45,662 nt of DNA from an uncultured Muribaculaceae bacterium (lineage in GTDB: Bacteria > Bacteroidota > Bacteroidia > Bacteroidales > Muribaculaceae), in contig CAKUKR010000009.1 in assembly GCA_934663645.1 (NCBI GenBank), positions 1 through 45,662 of the forward strand. Reading direction: 5' to 3'. Below, one piece after another: positions 7,991 through 15,259 of this stretch. Each line of letters starts with the position of its first letter. Position 1 is the stretch's first letter. The position numbers were made by a program, and so were the translations under genes. The notes under the pieces are model-generated. The model was not told where the DNA came from. It worked only from the letters and a program-made list of their open reading frames with translations, and made no database searches.

Positions 7991-8701
7991 TCATGCGCCG
8001 ATGAAACGTTTTGCTGTGTCTATGTCGGCGGCGTGGTCCACGTCGATTATCTTGCCCAGGTCGTAGCCGCGTATGTCGAGGCCAGCTGACACCAGCGCAC
8101 GCTGGTAGTTGCGCATACGGCTCACGCCGTCGGCCAGGCACTTCTCCAGCACGTCAATGGCACGCTCTGACAGCCCGTAGATGCCCCCCGAGATATAGCG
8201 GTCCGCGCCTGTAGGCGCATCGCGGAAGGCGGTGATGCGCATATCCGCGTCAACATCGATGTAGAGGGGCTTCTCGTCGTCGATATATGTGGTCATCGCC
8301 ATCATGCCGTCCACCTGCGGCGGCGCGGCTGTGTACGCCTCGACATAGCGGGCGAAGTCCTCGCGGCGGAAGATGGTGTCAACCGTGGTGAGGATGAAAC
8401 GCCCCTTGCCGCGCATCAGGCGGCTCAGCTCATAGAAGCTGTGCATCGAGCTGGGCGTGGTGCGCACCACGAGCGTCAACGGCACGGGGATACGGCTTTT
8501 CAGCTCCTCAAGATACTGCCGCACGGCAGACATCTGCTCATTGACGATTATGCTGACTGACTCCGCGCCGAGCGACACGAAAATGTCTATAAGCCGCTCT
8601 ATCATAGGGCGGCCGTCCAAGTCCACGAGCGGCTTGGGCAGCGCAACGCCCTCCTGCACGAGGCGGCTTCCCTCGCCGGCGGCTATTATTCCGTAGTGCA
8701 T
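7991..8701 (-). CDS. Sugar/inositol-phosphate nucleotidyltransferase
   Basis: A 236-residue GT-A-fold nucleotidyltransferase. The nucleotide-binding signature is IIAAGEGSRL (residues ~5-14), followed by LPKPLVDLDGRPMIERLI with the conserved Lys, and a metal-site Asp in TTVDTIF (~105). It has no left-handed helix acyltransferase domain, so it is not GlmU-like. Its neighbours suggest an inositol-1-phosphate cytidylyltransferase making CDP-inositol, as known for the N-terminal half of archaeal di-inositol-phosphate enzymes; a sugar-phosphate substrate remains possible. Its start overlaps the end of the PdxA gene by 16 bp, so the two are on one transcript. Confidence 0.8.
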   Translation of the reverse strand: MHYGIIAAGEGSRLVQEGVALPKPLVDLDGRPMIERLIDIFVSLGAESVSIIVNEQMSAVRQYLEELKSRIPVPLTLVVRTTPSSMHSFYELSRLMRGKGRFILTTVDTIFRREDFARYVEAYTAAPPQVDGMMAMTTYIDDEKPLYIDVDADMRITAFRDAPTGADRYISGGIYGLSERAIDVLEKCLADGVSRMRNYQRALVSAGLDIRGYDLGKIIDVDHAADIDTAKRFIGA

Positions 8702-9876
8702 TGTTCCTCCTGTTGCTTGCCGCCCTCGGCTGGCTTAGGCGTTGCCGGGGCGTCCTGTTTCTGTTCCTTTGTCTCCTTAGCCGCTTCCTTGCCCTCTTTC
8801 GGCTTGTCCTTGGCCTTTCGCTCCTGCAAGGGGCGGAGCGGGTTGCGGGCTGCATGGTCGAAGTCGCGGCGGCTGCGCAGTATGTCGAGGGCGGCATAGA
8901 TGGCATGGCGCATCGACAGCGGGTCTGCCACCCCCTTGCCGGCAATGTCATAGCCTGTGCCGTGGTCGGGCGACGTGCGCACATACTTCAGCCCGGCGGT
9001 GAAGTTCACGCCGTCTGTTCCGGCAATGGTCTTGAACGGCGCAAGCCCCTGGTCATGGTACATAGCCACCACGCCGTCAAACTTGCGGTACGCGCCGCTG
9101 CCGAAGAAGCCGTCGGCGGCATACGGGCCGAAAGCCATGATGCCGCGCTCGCGCAGGGCATCTACAGCCGGGCGTATGACCGTGTCGTCCTCGTCGCCGG
9201 CGATGCCGTGGTCGCCGCAGTGCGGGTTCAGCCCGAGCACGGCGATGCGCGGACGCTCGCAGCGGAAATCGCGGCGCAGCGACCCCGCGAAACGCTCCAC
9301 AGTGTCGGTTACCGACGCGGCGGTGATGTGTTCCGCGATTCTGGACACTGGCAGATGTGTGGTCACGAGCGCAACGCGCAGCATCTCGTTGAAAAGTATC
9401 ATCAGCGCCTTGCCGCCGTCAGCGTCCTCCTCGCTGCGGAACCTCGCCTCGAGGTATTCCGTGTGTCCTGGGAAATCGAACCCTTCGCCGTGGATAGTGT
9501 TCTTGTCTATCGGAGCTGTGACGAGCGCGTCAATCTCGCCAGCCTCGAGAGCGGCGCACCCAGCCTCGAGGGCGAGCAGCGCGGCATGCCCGGCTGCCTC
9601 GTCAGGCACACCCGGGTTGGCCTTGACATCCTCCGTCATCACGTCCACCAGGTTAACCGCATTGTCCGAAGCCTCAGCGGCAGAAGCCACACGGCGCACG
9701 CGCAGCTCCTCGCAGCCCAACGCCTTGCGGTAGAACGCCATAGCCTTGTCCGACCCGAAAATCACCGGGGTAAACAGTTCAGGCATCAGCTCATCGTCGA
9801 GAGCCTTGATTATGACCTCATAACCAATGCCGTTCATGTCGCCGTGCGTGATACCGACTCTAATATGTCTGGACAT
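8686..9876 (-). CDS. pdxA: 4-Hydroxythreonine-4-phosphate dehydrogenase, with charged C-terminal tail
   Basis: NAD-dependent oxidation of 4-phosphohydroxy-threonine in the DXP-dependent route to pyridoxal phosphate; its product is used by PdxJ, encoded here at 41878-42591. Family motifs are all present: THGDMNGIGYEV near the N-terminus, the metal ligand His in FPGHTEYL, LNPHCGDHG, MYHDQGLAPFK and RTSPDHGTGYDIAGKG. Total length is 396 aa. The last ~50 residues form a Lys/Glu/Ala/Pro-rich, probably disordered tail not needed for the enzyme fold. The tail's codons overlap the next gene by 16 bp. It is the first gene of the inositol run; a minus-10-like element is at 9899-9906. Confidence 0.93.
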   Translation of the reverse strand: MSRHIRVGITHGDMNGIGYEVIIKALDDELMPELFTPVIFGSDKAMAFYRKALGCEELRVRRVASAAEASDNAVNLVDVMTEDVKANPGVPDEAAGHAALLALEAGCAALEAGEIDALVTAPIDKNTIHGEGFDFPGHTEYLEARFRSEEDADGGKALMILFNEMLRVALVTTHLPVSRIAEHITAASVTDTVERFAGSLRRDFRCERPRIAVLGLNPHCGDHGIAGDEDDTVIRPAVDALRERGIMAFGPYAADGFFGSGAYRKFDGVVAMYHDQGLAPFKTIAGTDGVNFTAGLKYVRTSPDHGTGYDIAGKGVADPLSMRHAIYAALDILRSRRDFDHAARNPLRPLQERKAKDKPKEGKEAAKETKEQKQDAPATPKPAEGGKQQEEQCTTE

Positions 9877-9898
9877 AACTGTATCGTATTGTGAACTG

Positions 9899-9906
9899 CA
9901 AAGTTA
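9899..9906 (-). promoter_or_regulatory. Promoter element upstream of pdxA
   Basis: TAACTTTG on the minus strand (9906-9899) matches TAnnTTTG and lies 23 bp before the start codon. No TTTG is found at the usual distance upstream, so this is a partial promoter. Confidence 0.45.
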
Positions 9907-10040
9907 ATAAAAAAATCCGACACCCAGGGCATCTGCTCCACCGTCTGCACCGCTTATTAGTATTCCGAAGAACCTGCGCAACTGATATGCAGCCGGTGTT
10001 GATTCAACGGCGGTCGCACATCTGAACCGCATAACCAAAA

Positions 10041-10078
10041 GAGGGGAGAATATGCCGTGGCAGGCATATTCTCCCCTT
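10041..10078 (-). terminator. Terminator after the two-repeat secreted protein gene
   Basis: A 15-bp perfect stem (left arm 10042-10056, right arm 10063-10077, plus one G-U pair) with a 6-nt loop. On the minus strand it is followed by CTTTTGG. It lies 38 bp after the stop at 10116. Confidence 0.8.
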
Positions 10079-10115
10079 ATTTGCATCTATTTCGGCATTA
10101 AGCCACAGGGTGGAG

Positions 10116-11606
10116 TTACTTGGCGACGTGCTTCTCGCCGTTGAGGATGTAGACAGTCCCGGGCAGCGGGTTGCGTATCTCCCTGCCGTTCAGGTCATAC
10201 ATCTTGTTGTCCTTAGCCGGTGTCATGCCTGTGTCGAAACCGACTTCCGGCACGCCCGCGCTGTACGACGGCGCATCGAAATCTGCTGCCTTGAATATCA
10301 CTTTCCCATCAGCATCCACCACGTCCTTGACAAAGGCATCCGTGGTGTGCATGCAAGTACAAAGCGGCCCGTATAGCGGTATATGCATATAGCCACGACT
10401 GGGACCTATACCCTCAACTATGTTGATTTCAGGGCTGCCGCCGCCAAGTGTTTTAGTCATCAACCGTTTGCGCAAGACTCCGTTGACAAGAATGGTGTCT
10501 ACGTTTGTGACAGTAACGGGTGTCAATACTTCTATATACGGCATTGTCATAGAATCGCTTACTGACGGAGACCAGTACTCGTCGCCGACCTTGGCATCGA
10601 AGTCGTACAGCAGCAGTTCGTCTCCTGCTGCATACTCTACCCCAGAATCTGTGTCAAACGGCGGAATAACACTCTCGCCGTCTATCAGGATATACACCTT
10701 GTTTCCTTCCTGACGCATATAGGCATACACTTCTCCGTTCTCAGACCTCCTGTCTTTCAACGGGTGGTACATCTTTCCGTACAGTTCCACAGGGCTGTCA
10801 AAATAGAACGAGTATGAATCGAAGGAGTTGTATGACCCCGGGTATATGCTGGCTTCTGTATGGTTCCAGGTCACGCCCTCGCGCACCAGCGGCTCGCGTG
10901 TGAGTGTCGGCGTGTTGAAGTCCGCACCGGTGAACAGCACATTCCCCTCCGCATCGACCATGTCGTCAAATACAGCGACATCGACATAATGTCCTCCTGT
11001 AGGAATCAGAAACTCCGGCATATATACATAACCGGTATTAATGCCGACACCCTCAACCATAATGTAGTTCGAGACATGTTCAGTATCATCCCAAAGCGAC
11101 AATCTCTGGCGTTTGCGCTCATGTCCATTAACAAAGACCGTATCGACATCGGCGATAGTGACATTTTGCATCACAGGACAAACAACCGGTCCGCCAGACC
11201 CATCCAGCGTTGCTGTCATGTATTTCTCACCGGGCTTAGCTCCGAAATCGTAGATTAATATGTCGTCACCGTTTGACAACTCGACCCAACCATCGTTTTC
11301 ATTGTAATACCCGATGTTTGATATATTCTCCCCATCAACGAGAAGATACACCTTCTCGCCGTCTTGTCGCATATAGCAGCAAACATAATCACCCTGCATG
11401 ACAGGATAATACTCACGTCCGTAAAGTTCAACAGGAGAGCCGAAATGCTGGGATATATGGTATTGGACATCAGGTCCGCCATGTACATATTCGTAGATTG
11501 TCTTGTTCCATATCAGGCCTTCTTGCACAAGCGGCTCGTATGCGTATCCGCTGACAGACGACAGCACCGCCATCGTCAGCATCACCAATAATCTTATTGC
11601 TTTCAT
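10116..11606 (-). CDS. Secreted protein with two internal repeats and T9SS-like tail (496 aa)
   Basis: The start at 11606 (MKAIRLLVML) is chosen because it begins a signal peptide ending near SGYA; the longer frame from 11660 starts inside the hairpin. The mature protein has two similar units of ~200 residues (about 24-215 and 216-440). They share EPLVxEGxxWN, SPVELYGxxYxP, GDxxLxYDFxAKxGxxY, VDTxxVNGxxRKR and IVEGxGxxxGY. The C-terminus (MYDLNGREI...GTVYILNGEKHVAK) is a T9SS-type sorting tail common in Bacteroidales. It follows the small gene 11657-12214 across a 17-bp hairpin, and a near-identical start lies at 1-111. Family and function unknown; probably surface-exposed. Confidence 0.8.
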   Translation of the reverse strand: MKAIRLLVMLTMAVLSSVSGYAYEPLVQEGLIWNKTIYEYVHGGPDVQYHISQHFGSPVELYGREYYPVMQGDYVCCYMRQDGEKVYLLVDGENISNIGYYNENDGWVELSNGDDILIYDFGAKPGEKYMTATLDGSGGPVVCPVMQNVTIADVDTVFVNGHERKRQRLSLWDDTEHVSNYIMVEGVGINTGYVYMPEFLIPTGGHYVDVAVFDDMVDAEGNVLFTGADFNTPTLTREPLVREGVTWNHTEASIYPGSYNSFDSYSFYFDSPVELYGKMYHPLKDRRSENGEVYAYMRQEGNKVYILIDGESVIPPFDTDSGVEYAAGDELLLYDFDAKVGDEYWSPSVSDSMTMPYIEVLTPVTVTNVDTILVNGVLRKRLMTKTLGGGSPEINIVEGIGPSRGYMHIPLYGPLCTCMHTTDAFVKDVVDADGKVIFKAADFDAPSYSAGVPEVGFDTGMTPAKDNKMYDLNGREIRNPLPGTVYILNGEKHVAK

Positions 11607-11636
11607 ATTTGTTGCAGTTTTGCGTATCAATTTCTT

Positions 11637-11674
11637 TTCGTCAGAGCAGACATGTATCATGTCGCTCTGACGAA
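11637..11674. promoter_or_regulatory. Long intergenic hairpin, cassette B
   Basis: Outer arms TTCGTCAGAGC (11637-11647) and GCTCTGACGAA (11664-11674) enclose inner arms GACATG (11649-11654) and CATGTC (11658-11663), giving a 17-bp stem with one bulged A and a 3-nt loop. The right arm forms the last codons of the small gene. No T-tract follows on either strand, so an attenuator or processing signal is more likely than a simple terminator. Confidence 0.65.
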
Positions 11675-12214
11675 ACTTACCGGGGTAATTGCGGCGAGGG
11701 CTTCGCCCGCGCCTGAAAGCTCCTCAACGCCGGACTTCAGCCTCGAGTCGGAGTTGACGAAAACGCCGTTGACCGTTACATCTGTATTGAACACGAATTT
11801 CTTTGCTGTCGCGGAGTAGTTGAACACGAACTTGTCGCCGGTGGTGTACCGAATACCAGCAGAGCCGCGCAGCTCGAGGATGTTGCTGTCAGCGCCTTTG
11901 AGGCGCAGTTCCCCGACGCTCACATTGCGGTTGTTGCCGAAGGTTATGTAGCCCCCTGTCTTGTTGTAGCCGTCCCCGACCACGCACATCCGCGACAGTG
12001 AGTCAAGCTGGATGTCGAATACAGGCTGGCCGGGGATAACCTCTCCAGGAGTTGAGCCGCCGCCGATTATCGGAGTTGATTGTGTGCCGGCCTGGGAGAT
12101 CGGGTTTAGCGAAGCGTTCCCCAGCACCAGCCGGTTAAGCGAATCGACCTTTACTTGCGCTGATGCTGCGAGCGACACTGCCGCCAGCAGCAGAAACAAT
12201 AGAGGTTTCTTCAT
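11657..12214 (-). CDS. Secreted protein with truncated peptidase S74 (tail-fibre chaperone) domain, cassette B
   Basis: A 185-residue exported protein. The signal peptide (MKKPLLFLLLAAVSLAASAQ) and the following VKVDSLNRLVLGN match the 69-aa protein of cassette A. A second DSLSR motif occurs at ~75. Residues ~90-150 are beta-rich (FGNNRNVSVGELRLKG, FVFNTDVTVNGVF) as in tail-fibre stems. From ~153 (NSDSRLKSGVEEL...ITPVSF) the sequence is the start of an S74 intramolecular chaperone domain. Such domains usually run to roughly 100 residues, but this one stops after about 30, where the hairpin arm supplies the last codons (FVRAT). It may be a degraded gene or a recombination product. Promoter at 12239-12270. 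Confidence 0.7.
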   Translation of the reverse strand: MKKPLLFLLLAAVSLAASAQVKVDSLNRLVLGNASLNPISQAGTQSTPIIGGGSTPGEVIPGQPVFDIQLDSLSRMCVVGDGYNKTGGYITFGNNRNVSVGELRLKGADSNILELRGSAGIRYTTGDKFVFNYSATAKKFVFNTDVTVNGVFVNSDSRLKSGVEELSGAGEALAAITPVSFVRAT

Positions 12215-12238
12215 GATGATTTTATTTGGTTAATGTCG

Positions 12239-12270
12239 CAAAGTTATAGATTAAAATCGAGACACACAAA
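12239..12270 (-). promoter_or_regulatory. Bacteroidetes promoter of the small gene, cassette B
   Basis: Minus strand: TTTG (12270-12267), 20-bp spacer, TAACTTTG (12246-12239). A full consensus match, with the same elements and spacing as at 434-465; predicted leader about 18 nt. Confidence 0.8.
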
Positions 12271-12457
12271 TATTTTTGAGATAAAAATGAAGCCGCCAGT
12301 CATTTCATCGCAAATGCCGCAAAGCGTTGTTTCACATCTGTTGCACTGAAATGCAAGCCCAATACCAATGCGGCAGATAACAACAACGCATTATCGACTG
12401 CTATTTGCTCGCACATTTGCGTGTGGCACACAGACGCTTTGGCAACAAGGCTGTTAT

Positions 12458-12470
12458 AGCCATAATGGCT
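12458..12470. promoter_or_regulatory. Conserved palindrome, possible operator (copy B)
   Basis: AGCCAT-A-ATGGCT; with two more paired bases on each side the arms extend to 8 bp (12456-12472). It is the counterpart of 699-711. Confidence 0.3.
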
Positions 12471-12581
12471 ATCGGAAGACAACGTAGTGCGGTATCAACG
12501 TGGGGACACGGCACGCTGGAAATTGCACGTATTTGAAAGCGGCCACGGCGAGGCGTGTCCCTGCCAGGCTGCGCATAAAAA

Positions 12582-12607
12582 GAGGGTGCGCCGATTGGCA
12601 CACCCTC
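12582..12607 (-). terminator. Terminator of the 801-aa secreted protein gene
   Basis: An 11-bp stem with one mismatch (GAGGGTGCGCC / GGCACACCCTC) and a 4-nt loop, followed on the minus strand by TTTTT. It lies 33 bp after the stop codon. Confidence 0.85.
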
Positions 12608-12639
12608 GCTGTGTGTTAAAATATCAGCATGGGCTGATA

Positions 12640-15045
12640 TTATTTGATGACTACCTTCTGAGCCTTGCCGTTCTGAACGCAGATGAACATGCCGCTTTCG
12701 GGGTTGGCTACGCGTATGCCCTGCATGTTGTAGTACTGCGCTTCGCCTTCGGCTGCCGTGATTTCATCTACGCCTACTGAAATGAGCTGCTTCACTGAGA
12801 GGGGTGCGCTTGCGCCCTTTGTGCAGAGGTTGAAGCTGACAGAGCGTTCTGCCTCTGCCGGCGTTGCGCTAAATCTCAATGAGTGCTCGCCGTTAAGCGA
12901 CAAGCCGCTGACGGTGAGCCAGCCGTCAAGTTCCGCGCCTGAAACCAGCGGGTACTTGTTGCCGTTGTATTCTATCCACCAGTCTTCGGGGGAATTGGCA
13001 GCCGCTACAATGACTTTCCCATTGTCGTTGCCGGAGTTGAGCGTGATTTCAGACTCTTCGGGCATGAGGAAGTTGTATGAACCGAAGAATGTGAAATACA
13101 GGGCGTTGTAGAAGTCTTGGAGGGCGTTGTCGCCGGTATACCAGCTTGTAGTGCCGTTTGCAAGCGTGAGGCGCATTGCGGTGTAGTTCTTGCCGGACTC
13201 GTTGTTGGCGTACTGCGTGCAGATGCCGAAGCTGCGCACCTTAGGGTTGTCGCTGTAGCCATAGACATCGACAACCATGGGCTGGTCATAGACGAAATAT
13301 GTCTGAACCTTGTTGTCGGCTTCGTCCTCTGTGTAGAATTTGAACGGCAGCGAGTAGATGCCGCTCTCCGCCACAGCATCTGACGCTTTGGCAGTTGCCT
13401 CAATCAGCGGGCTGTCCTCAATGATGTATCCGTAGCTGTCGTAGCCGAGCACTCGCAGTTTGAACTCGGCATCGGGGTCAGCGTCGAGTGCGCCGAGGAG
13501 GACATGGATTTCGTCGATAGCGAACGGAGCTGCGGGAGCGTCGTACATGTTGGCGGAACTTACCTGGGCTATCCCGTTGCCCCACGTCCCCTCTTCAGAA
13601 GTGCCGAAGCAATAGTTGCCCTGAGTGAAGTAGGCGGCATACATCGAGCCGCGAGCATAGTCATACACGCCCACGCCGTATTCGCGTCCGTTGTTGGTGA
13701 AGTTGCCGCCGTATACTGCGCCGCCGGTCGCCTGCTGTCCGTTGCCGTCGATTACGACACCGAAGTCGTACACATCACTGCCGAAAGAGTTTCTTGCCGT
13801 CAGCTTCGGGAACGGGTAAGCCTCGCCCTCTGAATAGGGATAGTTGGTCACGGCTGTTGCCCCCTCTTGCGTGTCCATCGCGCCGGTTTCGGGGTTGTAT
13901 ACCTGCCATTCAGTCGATTCGGTGTATGAATTGCTGCTTGACTGCCATGTTATGTCCGCGTATGCGGGGAACAGTCCGAACGGTGCGGAGAAGGCGTAGA
14001 AGTCGCGTGAGAGGCCGGCCATAAGCGAGCCGGAGGGCATATAATACCGTGCTTGCGGCATGGTTGCGCCCACGGTGACGGCATCGATGCCCATGGAGTT
14101 GCCGCTGTAGCCGTCGCCGATGTTGAAGTATCGGAACGCGATTTTCACTTTCTTGCCGTAGTACTTCTCGGGGATGTCCACGCTCTGTGAATTGTATTTG
14201 AGGACAGCCATCAGGTCGTACAGCTCGCTGTCGCTCTTGGCACTCGCGAGGTCGGTTGACACCTTCCAGATGCTTTCCCAGTTCGTGCCGTCGTCTTCGG
14301 ACATGAGGATTTCAAAGTCGCACATCACCTTGGAGCGGTCGTATGCGGAAGTGTTCCAGTCGAAGTCATAGACCGACCCCTCGTCAAACTGCATTTCAAA
14401 GAAGAGCTTGTGCTGGTTGCCGACGGTGATTTCGGGGGTGACGAGCCATTCGTCCTGTTTGGCTGCGCTGAACTCATGCTTGTTGCCCTCGTCGTCGGTA
14501 TACGAGCCAGTGTAGGTGAAATGGATGAAACATTCCTTTTCGCCGTCGGGAGTTTTGCCCGTCCAGTAGCCGTCGCCGGTGAATGTGCCGTACCAGGTGT
14601 TGTTGATATTGCGCTTGAGCATATCCTGGTTAGGCGTGTTTTCGGGAGTGTTGATTTCACTCCAGCCTTCGGGTATCCAGTCGAGCGTCTCCTCGTCCCA
14701 GCCCTCGAAGTCCTCGAAGAATGCTGCGCCCTGAGGTGCGGCATGGCGCGAGGAGCGGAGCTGCGGAGCGGCTGTTGGATTGCCGTCGCGCACGACCTGC
14801 TTGTAGATTCTGCCGTCAGCGTCGCGCACTGCGCGTACAGTTACGCCGTTGGCGACAGCTTTTTCAGAGAGGATTGTGGTCTTTCCGGAGCGGAGGGCTG
14901 CGGAACGGTCGAGAGCACCCGATTTTTTCATGGTCAATGGCGCCGTGTTCATTGTGGCTCGCTGCGTTGTAGGGGTGGCGGCTGCCGGCAATGACAATGC
15001 CGGGAGGAGAACCAGTCCGAGTGCCACTTTCGTAATTGTAGTCAT
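12640..15045 (-). CDS. Large secreted protein with choice-of-anchor-J-like domain and T9SS-like tail (801 aa)
   Basis: The signal peptide spans about residues 1-23 (VALGLVLLPALSLPAAA). A Thr/Ala/Arg-rich pro-region follows. Residues ~108-330 form a beta-sandwich beginning FFEDFEGWDEETLDWIPEGW and including DEWLVTPEITVGNQHKLFFEMQF and MGIDAVTVG, typical of choice-of-anchor J modules of surface or secreted Bacteroidetes proteins. The middle part is unassigned. The C-terminus (VDEITAAEGEAQYYNMQGIRV...NGKAQKVVIK) is a T9SS-type sorting tail. Single-gene unit: full promoter at 15127-15158, terminator at 12582-12607. Architecture resembles the protein at 892-3198 without close identity. Ligand unknown. 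Confidence 0.85.
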   Translation of the reverse strand: MTTITKVALGLVLLPALSLPAAATPTTQRATMNTAPLTMKKSGALDRSAALRSGKTTILSEKAVANGVTVRAVRDADGRIYKQVVRDGNPTAAPQLRSSRHAAPQGAAFFEDFEGWDEETLDWIPEGWSEINTPENTPNQDMLKRNINNTWYGTFTGDGYWTGKTPDGEKECFIHFTYTGSYTDDEGNKHEFSAAKQDEWLVTPEITVGNQHKLFFEMQFDEGSVYDFDWNTSAYDRSKVMCDFEILMSEDDGTNWESIWKVSTDLASAKSDSELYDLMAVLKYNSQSVDIPEKYYGKKVKIAFRYFNIGDGYSGNSMGIDAVTVGATMPQARYYMPSGSLMAGLSRDFYAFSAPFGLFPAYADITWQSSSNSYTESTEWQVYNPETGAMDTQEGATAVTNYPYSEGEAYPFPKLTARNSFGSDVYDFGVVIDGNGQQATGGAVYGGNFTNNGREYGVGVYDYARGSMYAAYFTQGNYCFGTSEEGTWGNGIAQVSSANMYDAPAAPFAIDEIHVLLGALDADPDAEFKLRVLGYDSYGYIIEDSPLIEATAKASDAVAESGIYSLPFKFYTEDEADNKVQTYFVYDQPMVVDVYGYSDNPKVRSFGICTQYANNESGKNYTAMRLTLANGTTSWYTGDNALQDFYNALYFTFFGSYNFLMPEESEITLNSGNDNGKVIVAAANSPEDWWIEYNGNKYPLVSGAELDGWLTVSGLSLNGEHSLRFSATPAEAERSVSFNLCTKGASAPLSVKQLISVGVDEITAAEGEAQYYNMQGIRVANPESGMFICVQNGKAQKVVIK

Positions 15046-15126
15046 AATAATTAGGTTTAGGTTAGTTGCCCCTGGTTCGAATTGATTCGCCTGTGAAGCG
15101 CAATTGCGGTACTATTGATTCTGCCG

Positions 15127-15158
15127 CAAATATAGACCTTATTCCTGATACCCGCAAA
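15127..15158 (-). promoter_or_regulatory. Bacteroidetes promoter of the 801-aa secreted protein
   Basis: Minus strand: TTTG (15158-15155), 20-bp spacer, TATATTTG (15134-15127). A full consensus match with a leader of about 75 nt. Confidence 0.8.
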
Positions 15159-15259
15159 CAAAAGCGACCGAAAAGTTTACAGACGACAAGATTTCAGGGT
15201 GCACAGGCAATCCAGCTGACGAGTAAATGCAGTGATGCTCAATGCGGTACGGACAGCGG

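Larger units (their letters stand above)
11496..12480. repeat. Cassette copy B (diverged duplicate of 1-720)
   Basis: Same layout as copy A: start of the larger secreted gene, hairpin, small secreted gene, promoter with 20-bp spacer, and AT-rich upstream region ending with the palindrome at 12458-12470. The bodies of the small genes (11675-12120 here) are unrelated between copies, while both flanks are conserved. Confidence 0.75.
12215..12639. other. Gene-free stretch upstream of cassette B
   Basis: This 425-bp gap holds the promoter of the 11657-12214 gene, AT-rich sequence conserved with 420-720, the palindrome at 12458-12470, and the terminator of the 12640-15045 gene. I see no credible coding sequence in it. 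Confidence 0.6.

Noticed and set aside
8701..9894. Long plus-strand open frame (397 codons) opposite pdxA
   Set aside because: It is the antisense shadow of a clear PdxA gene; its translation shows no domain and the GC-rich codon pattern explains it.
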